DNA of 25,097 nt from assembly GCA_964618065.1 (NCBI GenBank), contig CAZTZK010000048.1, positions 1-25,097 of the forward strand, given 5' to 3'. Made by a program: the position numbers and the translations under genes. The notes under the pieces were generated by a model. The model searched no databases and had not been told where the DNA came from. It worked only from the letters and a program-made list of their open reading frames with translations. Positions 22,429 through 25,097 of the stretch are shown one piece after another; the stretch's first letter is position 1; every line of letters starts with the position of its first letter. This DNA comes from M55B174 sp964618065 (lineage in GTDB: Bacteria > Patescibacteriota > Minisyncoccia > CAIUEV01 > JAHKAQ01).

Positions 22429-23883
22429 ATGAATTTTTCTAAAATACCCTCAACCATTAAAGAAATTGGGGATAAGCTGAACAATAAAAATTTTGAAGCT
22501 TTTTTAGTCGGAGGCTGTGTTAGAGATTTAATTCGTCAAAAAAATCCAACCGACTGGGATATTACCACTAATGCCAAACCGGAAGAAATACAAAAAATAT
22601 TTAAAGATAGCTTTTATAAAAACAATTTTGGAACTGTAAGTGTTAAATCAAAAGAAAAAGATATCAAGAATATTGAAATTACCACCTATAGAACTGAAGG
22701 AGAATACTCTAATTATAGGCATCCCAGCCAAGTATTTTTTTCAAATAATATTAAAGAAGACCTAAAAAGAAGAGATTTTACTGTTAATGCAATAGCTGTT
22801 GACTTAGAATCTCTAGGAAAATCTTCTCCGCAAATAATAGACCTCTATAAAGGACAAGTTGACTTGAAGAAAAAAATTATAAGAGCGGTAGGTTTACCAG
22901 ATGATCGCTTTAACGAAGATGCCTTAAGATTAATAAGAGCTATAAGATTTGCTATTCAATTAAATTTTAAAATTGAGAAAAAAACTCTAGAAGCTATCAA
23001 GAAAAAATCTTTTCTATTGGCAAAAATTTCTAAAGAGAGAATCCGGGATGAATTTATAAAAATAATAAGGTCGGAAAATCCTGCCAGAGGGATAGAAATG
23101 CTTAAAGAAAATAAGTTATTGTCCTATATACTGCCGGAATTAGAAAAAGGAGTGGGTGTTAACCAAAATTTGCATCATATTTACACAGTTTATGAACACC
23201 TACTAATGTCTTTAAGACATTGCCCTAGTAGAAAACTCTCCGTTAGACTAGCAGCTTTATTGCATGATATTGCTAAACCTCAAACTAAAAAGGGTAAAGG
23301 AGCTAATAGTACTTTTTACAATCATGATATTATCGGTGCTAGTATTGCTTATAAAGCTCTACTAAGACTCCGTTTTTCCCATAAAATAGCCAAAAAGGTA
23401 TCTTTGCTTATTAGAAATCATATGTTTTACTATGAAGTAGAAACTGTAACCCCCGCTAGTGTAAGAAGATTAATTAGAAAAGTGGGATTAGAAAACATAA
23501 ATGATTTAATAAATTTAAGAATAGCAGACCGTTTGGGAAGTGGCTGTCCAAAAGCTAAGCCTTATAAATTAAGACACTTAGAATATCTTGTTGAAAAAGT
23601 TTCTCAAGACCCTATTTCTGTTAAAATGTTGAAAGTTGATGGAAACAAGCTAAAAGAAAAGGCTAAAATAAAGCCAGGCCCTAAAATGGGAATAATTTTA
23701 GATATTCTTCTAGGGGAAGTTTTAAAAGATACCACTAAAAATAAAGAATCCTACCTTATAAAAAGAGCCAGGGATTTAGATCAAAAAGATTTAACATTGT
23801 TAAAAGAGCAAGCTAAAGAGAAAATTGAAGACAAAAAAATAGAAGAAGATAGAATTTTAAAAAGAAAATATTGGGTAAAATAA
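22429..23883 (+). CDS. CCA tRNA nucleotidyltransferase / poly(A) polymerase family protein with HD domain
   Basis: A 484-aa class II nucleotidyltransferase. The head domain has FLVGGCVRDLI (25-35), the metal-binding DWD (42-44, PTDWDITTNAKP) and RRDFTVNAIAVD (114-125). The neck has DRFNEDALRLIRAIRFA (159-173). An HD phosphohydrolase domain follows, with LAALLHDIAKP (274-284, HD at 279-280) and NHD (298-300). HD-containing members include CCA-adding enzymes that also cleave cyclic phosphates. Poly(A) polymerase activity cannot be excluded from sequence. In context, one of three tRNAs in this window (tRNA-Cys) lacks an encoded CCA and would need this activity. tRNA-Gly follows directly. Confidence 0.9.
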   Translation: MNFSKIPSTIKEIGDKLNNKNFEAFLVGGCVRDLIRQKNPTDWDITTNAKPEEIQKIFKDSFYKNNFGTVSVKSKEKDIKNIEITTYRTEGEYSNYRHPSQVFFSNNIKEDLKRRDFTVNAIAVDLESLGKSSPQIIDLYKGQVDLKKKIIRAVGLPDDRFNEDALRLIRAIRFAIQLNFKIEKKTLEAIKKKSFLLAKISKERIRDEFIKIIRSENPARGIEMLKENKLLSYILPELEKGVGVNQNLHHIYTVYEHLLMSLRHCPSRKLSVRLAALLHDIAKPQTKKGKGANSTFYNHDIIGASIAYKALLRLRFSHKIAKKVSLLIRNHMFYYEVETVTPASVRRLIRKVGLENINDLINLRIADRLGSGCPKAKPYKLRHLEYLVEKVSQDPISVKMLKVDGNKLKEKAKIKPGPKMGIILDILLGEVLKDTTKNKESYLIKRARDLDQKDLTLLKEQAKEKIEDKKIEEDRILKRKYWVK

Positions 23884-23922
23884 TTTGCTTCAGAATTTAA
23901 AATAAAGCATAATTCAAAAACT

Positions 23923-23999
23923 GCGAGAGTAGTTCAGTTGGCTAGAACATCTCCTTGCCAAGGAGAAGGTCGCGGGTTCAAGCCCCGTCTCTCGCTCCA
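23923..23999 (+). tRNA. tRNA-Gly (GCC)
   Basis: The acceptor GCGAGAG (23923-23929) pairs with CTCTCGC (23989-23995). The anticodon stem CTCCT/AGGAG encloses loop TGCC with anticodon GCC, and the T-arm GCGGG-TTCAAGC-CCCGT closes with one G-U pair. The discriminator is T (23996) and CCA is encoded (23997-23999). It lies 39 bp after the nucleotidyltransferase gene. Confidence 0.96.
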
Positions 24000-24065
24000 A
24001 AGAAAAAAATATTTTTAGAAAAAATTAACTCAATTACTCCTCCGTTTAATTAATCCAACTCATAA

Positions 24066-24956
24066 ATGAATAAATCAGAAATTAATTCTGTCTTAGAAAA
24101 AATTCAGGCGGCTCCTTTAAAAAAGATGGGGCAGAATTTTCTAATATGCCAAAAAGTTTTAGAAAAAATAATCCAAAAAGCCAAGTTTGATAAAAAAGAT
24201 AATATTTTGGAAATAGGTCCCGGGTTAGGAGTCTTAACTGAAAAAATTCTTTTAAAGTCTAATAAAGTTCTCGCCATTGAAAAAGATCCCAAATTTTCCT
24301 CTTATTTAAGAAAAAAATTTAATTGCAAAGAAAATAAAAAAATAGAAATAATCCAGGGAGACATCTTAAAAATCAATATACCAAGGCTACTGAAAGGAAA
24401 ATTCATAAGAGAAAATACTCAAAAATCAAAAACAAATAACTACAAAATTGTGGCTAACTTACCCTATAATATAGCAACAAAAGTTATTCGTTTATTTATA
24501 GAAATGGAAAACCGCCCCAGTAAAATGGTTACACTCGTTCAAAAAGAAGTAGCCGAAAGAATTTGCTCAGAGCCTCCTAAAATGAATCCTTTGGCCTTAA
24601 GGATAAAATTGGTTGCTAAACCTAAAATAGCCTTGTTAGTAAAAAGCCATTGTTTCTATCCAGAACCAAAAGTAAGTTCAGCACTGCTTGTTTTAGAAAA
24701 AATTAACTCAAAAGTAGATTTCAAAGAAGAGAAATTGGTCAGTCTTTTAAGGTTAATTAAAGTAGGCTTTGCTTCTCCTCGAAAAACTCTTCTGAATAAT
24801 TTAGTTAATGGGCTCGGTTTTAATAAAACTAAATTAAGAAAAATATTAAAAGAATATCCGGAAAAAATTAGAGCCCAAGAATTAACTATAGAAAACTGGA
24901 AAAATATTCAGGAAAAAATAAAGCAAATATCGGTAAAAAATAATCCTCAAATATAA
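24066..24956 (+). CDS. rsmA: 16S rRNA (adenine1518-N6/adenine1519-N6)-dimethyltransferase
   Basis: RsmA/KsgA (296 aa) dimethylates two adenines in helix 45 of 16S rRNA during late 30S assembly. The Rossmann-fold domain starts after KKMGQNFLI and has ILEIGPGLGVLTEKIL (SAM-binding motif I), AIEKDP, QGDILK and the catalytic motif IV VANLPYNIATKVI. KMVTLVQKEVAERI and SHCFYPEPKVSSALLVLE follow, then the small C-terminal helical domain (LIKVGFASPRKTLLNNL). All motifs are intact and the length is normal. It is the last gene before the right IS-like end, 45 bp away. No Shine-Dalgarno sequence precedes the ATG. Confidence 0.96.
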   Translation: MNKSEINSVLEKIQAAPLKKMGQNFLICQKVLEKIIQKAKFDKKDNILEIGPGLGVLTEKILLKSNKVLAIEKDPKFSSYLRKKFNCKENKKIEIIQGDILKINIPRLLKGKFIRENTQKSKTNNYKIVANLPYNIATKVIRLFIEMENRPSKMVTLVQKEVAERICSEPPKMNPLALRIKLVAKPKIALLVKSHCFYPEPKVSSALLVLEKINSKVDFKEEKLVSLLRLIKVGFASPRKTLLNNLVNGLGFNKTKLRKILKEYPEKIRAQELTIENWKNIQEKIKQISVKNNPQI

Positions 24957-25001
24957 AAAGGGGAGGGACAATAATTACTATAAAATTAATTAAACTAGAG
25001 G

Positions 25002-25097
25002 ATGTCAAGGCAAAGTAGAAATGTCCTACCCTCCAGCAATATAGAAATGTCCTAGTAGACCATTTCGTTAGGTTAATTAAATATTTAAACTTGTTGT
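25002..25097. repeat. Terminal inverted repeat, right copy (IS-like end)
   Basis: The exact inverted copy of 2-97. The paired 13-mers lie at 25016-25028 and 25042-25054. Read left to right it starts TGTCAAGG at 25003 and runs off the window, so the element body would be to the right. Confidence 0.8.

Noticed and set aside
1..25097. CRISPR array or restriction-modification system
   Set aside because: No regularly spaced repeats, Cas-like proteins, methyltransferase of the RM type, or nuclease operon were seen; rsmA and yraN are housekeeping families.
1..25097. Whole window as a 25-kb composite transposon
   Set aside because: The content is core genes (gyrB, rsmA, gatCA, rpsT, holA) that must be chromosomal; inverted IS ends at contig breaks explain the edges.
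1..25097. Alternative genetic code (UGA as Gly, as in Gracilibacteria)
   Set aside because: All recognised genes are full length under the standard code with no internal UGA needed.

Overview
The window is an A+T-rich bacterial segment with compact, mostly housekeeping genes. Several traits suggest a Candidate Phyla Radiation (Patescibacteria) genome, probably of the Parcubacteria/Paceibacteria type. These include small core proteins, a DUF3048 protein, a FemAB ligase, a LysM-CHAP hydrolase with a long basic N-terminus, an O-antigen-ligase-like polytopic protein, lone gatC-gatA, and almost no Shine-Dalgarno sequences. The standard genetic code reads every gene at full length. The affiliation is inferred from gene families; no rRNA or ribosomal marker except S20 is present.

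Both window edges carry the same 96-bp sequence in inverted orientation (2-97 and 25002-25097). It holds two copies of a TAGGACATTTCTA motif and looks like the end of an IS481-like insertion sequence. The window is therefore most simply a contig broken at two IS copies.

Left third (228-8581): a divergent PAP2 protein, a FemAB ligase, ruvA(-), rpsT(+), holA(-), DUF3048(-), mutM(-), gyrB(-) and a four-helix membrane protein(-). Centre left (8682-12284): a membrane-anchored HEPN-like protein, gatA and gatC on the minus strand, then a coiled-coil membrane protein, tRNA-Cys and tRNA-Leu on the plus strand.

Accessory region (12279-14974): two 61-bp direct repeats (60/61 identical) enclose about 2.6 kb. 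The left copy starts inside the 3' end of tRNA-Leu. Inside are the tail of an HTH/XRE regulator gene, a 627-aa coiled-coil protein I do not recognise, and a 91-aa glycine-rich membrane protein. The G+C looks higher than in the flanks. This resembles a small integrated element with no integrase of its own.

Right half (15137-24956): a demi-ferritin, the LysM-CHAP hydrolase, comM(-), lspA(-) and dksA/traR(-). A 725-bp intergenic region follows. It contains a convincing transcription unit for a ~430-nt structured RNA on the minus strand, with promoter, long hairpin, possible pseudoknot and terminator, and it matches no RNA family I recognise. Then come an O-antigen-ligase-like gene, yraN, a CCA-adding-enzyme-like gene, tRNA-Gly and rsmA. 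Two exact TGTTCCACGTGGAACA sites (20955 and 21760) match the ParB/parS consensus and suggest the region is near the replication origin.

The strongest candidates for something new are the structured RNA and the tRNA-Leu-associated insertion.
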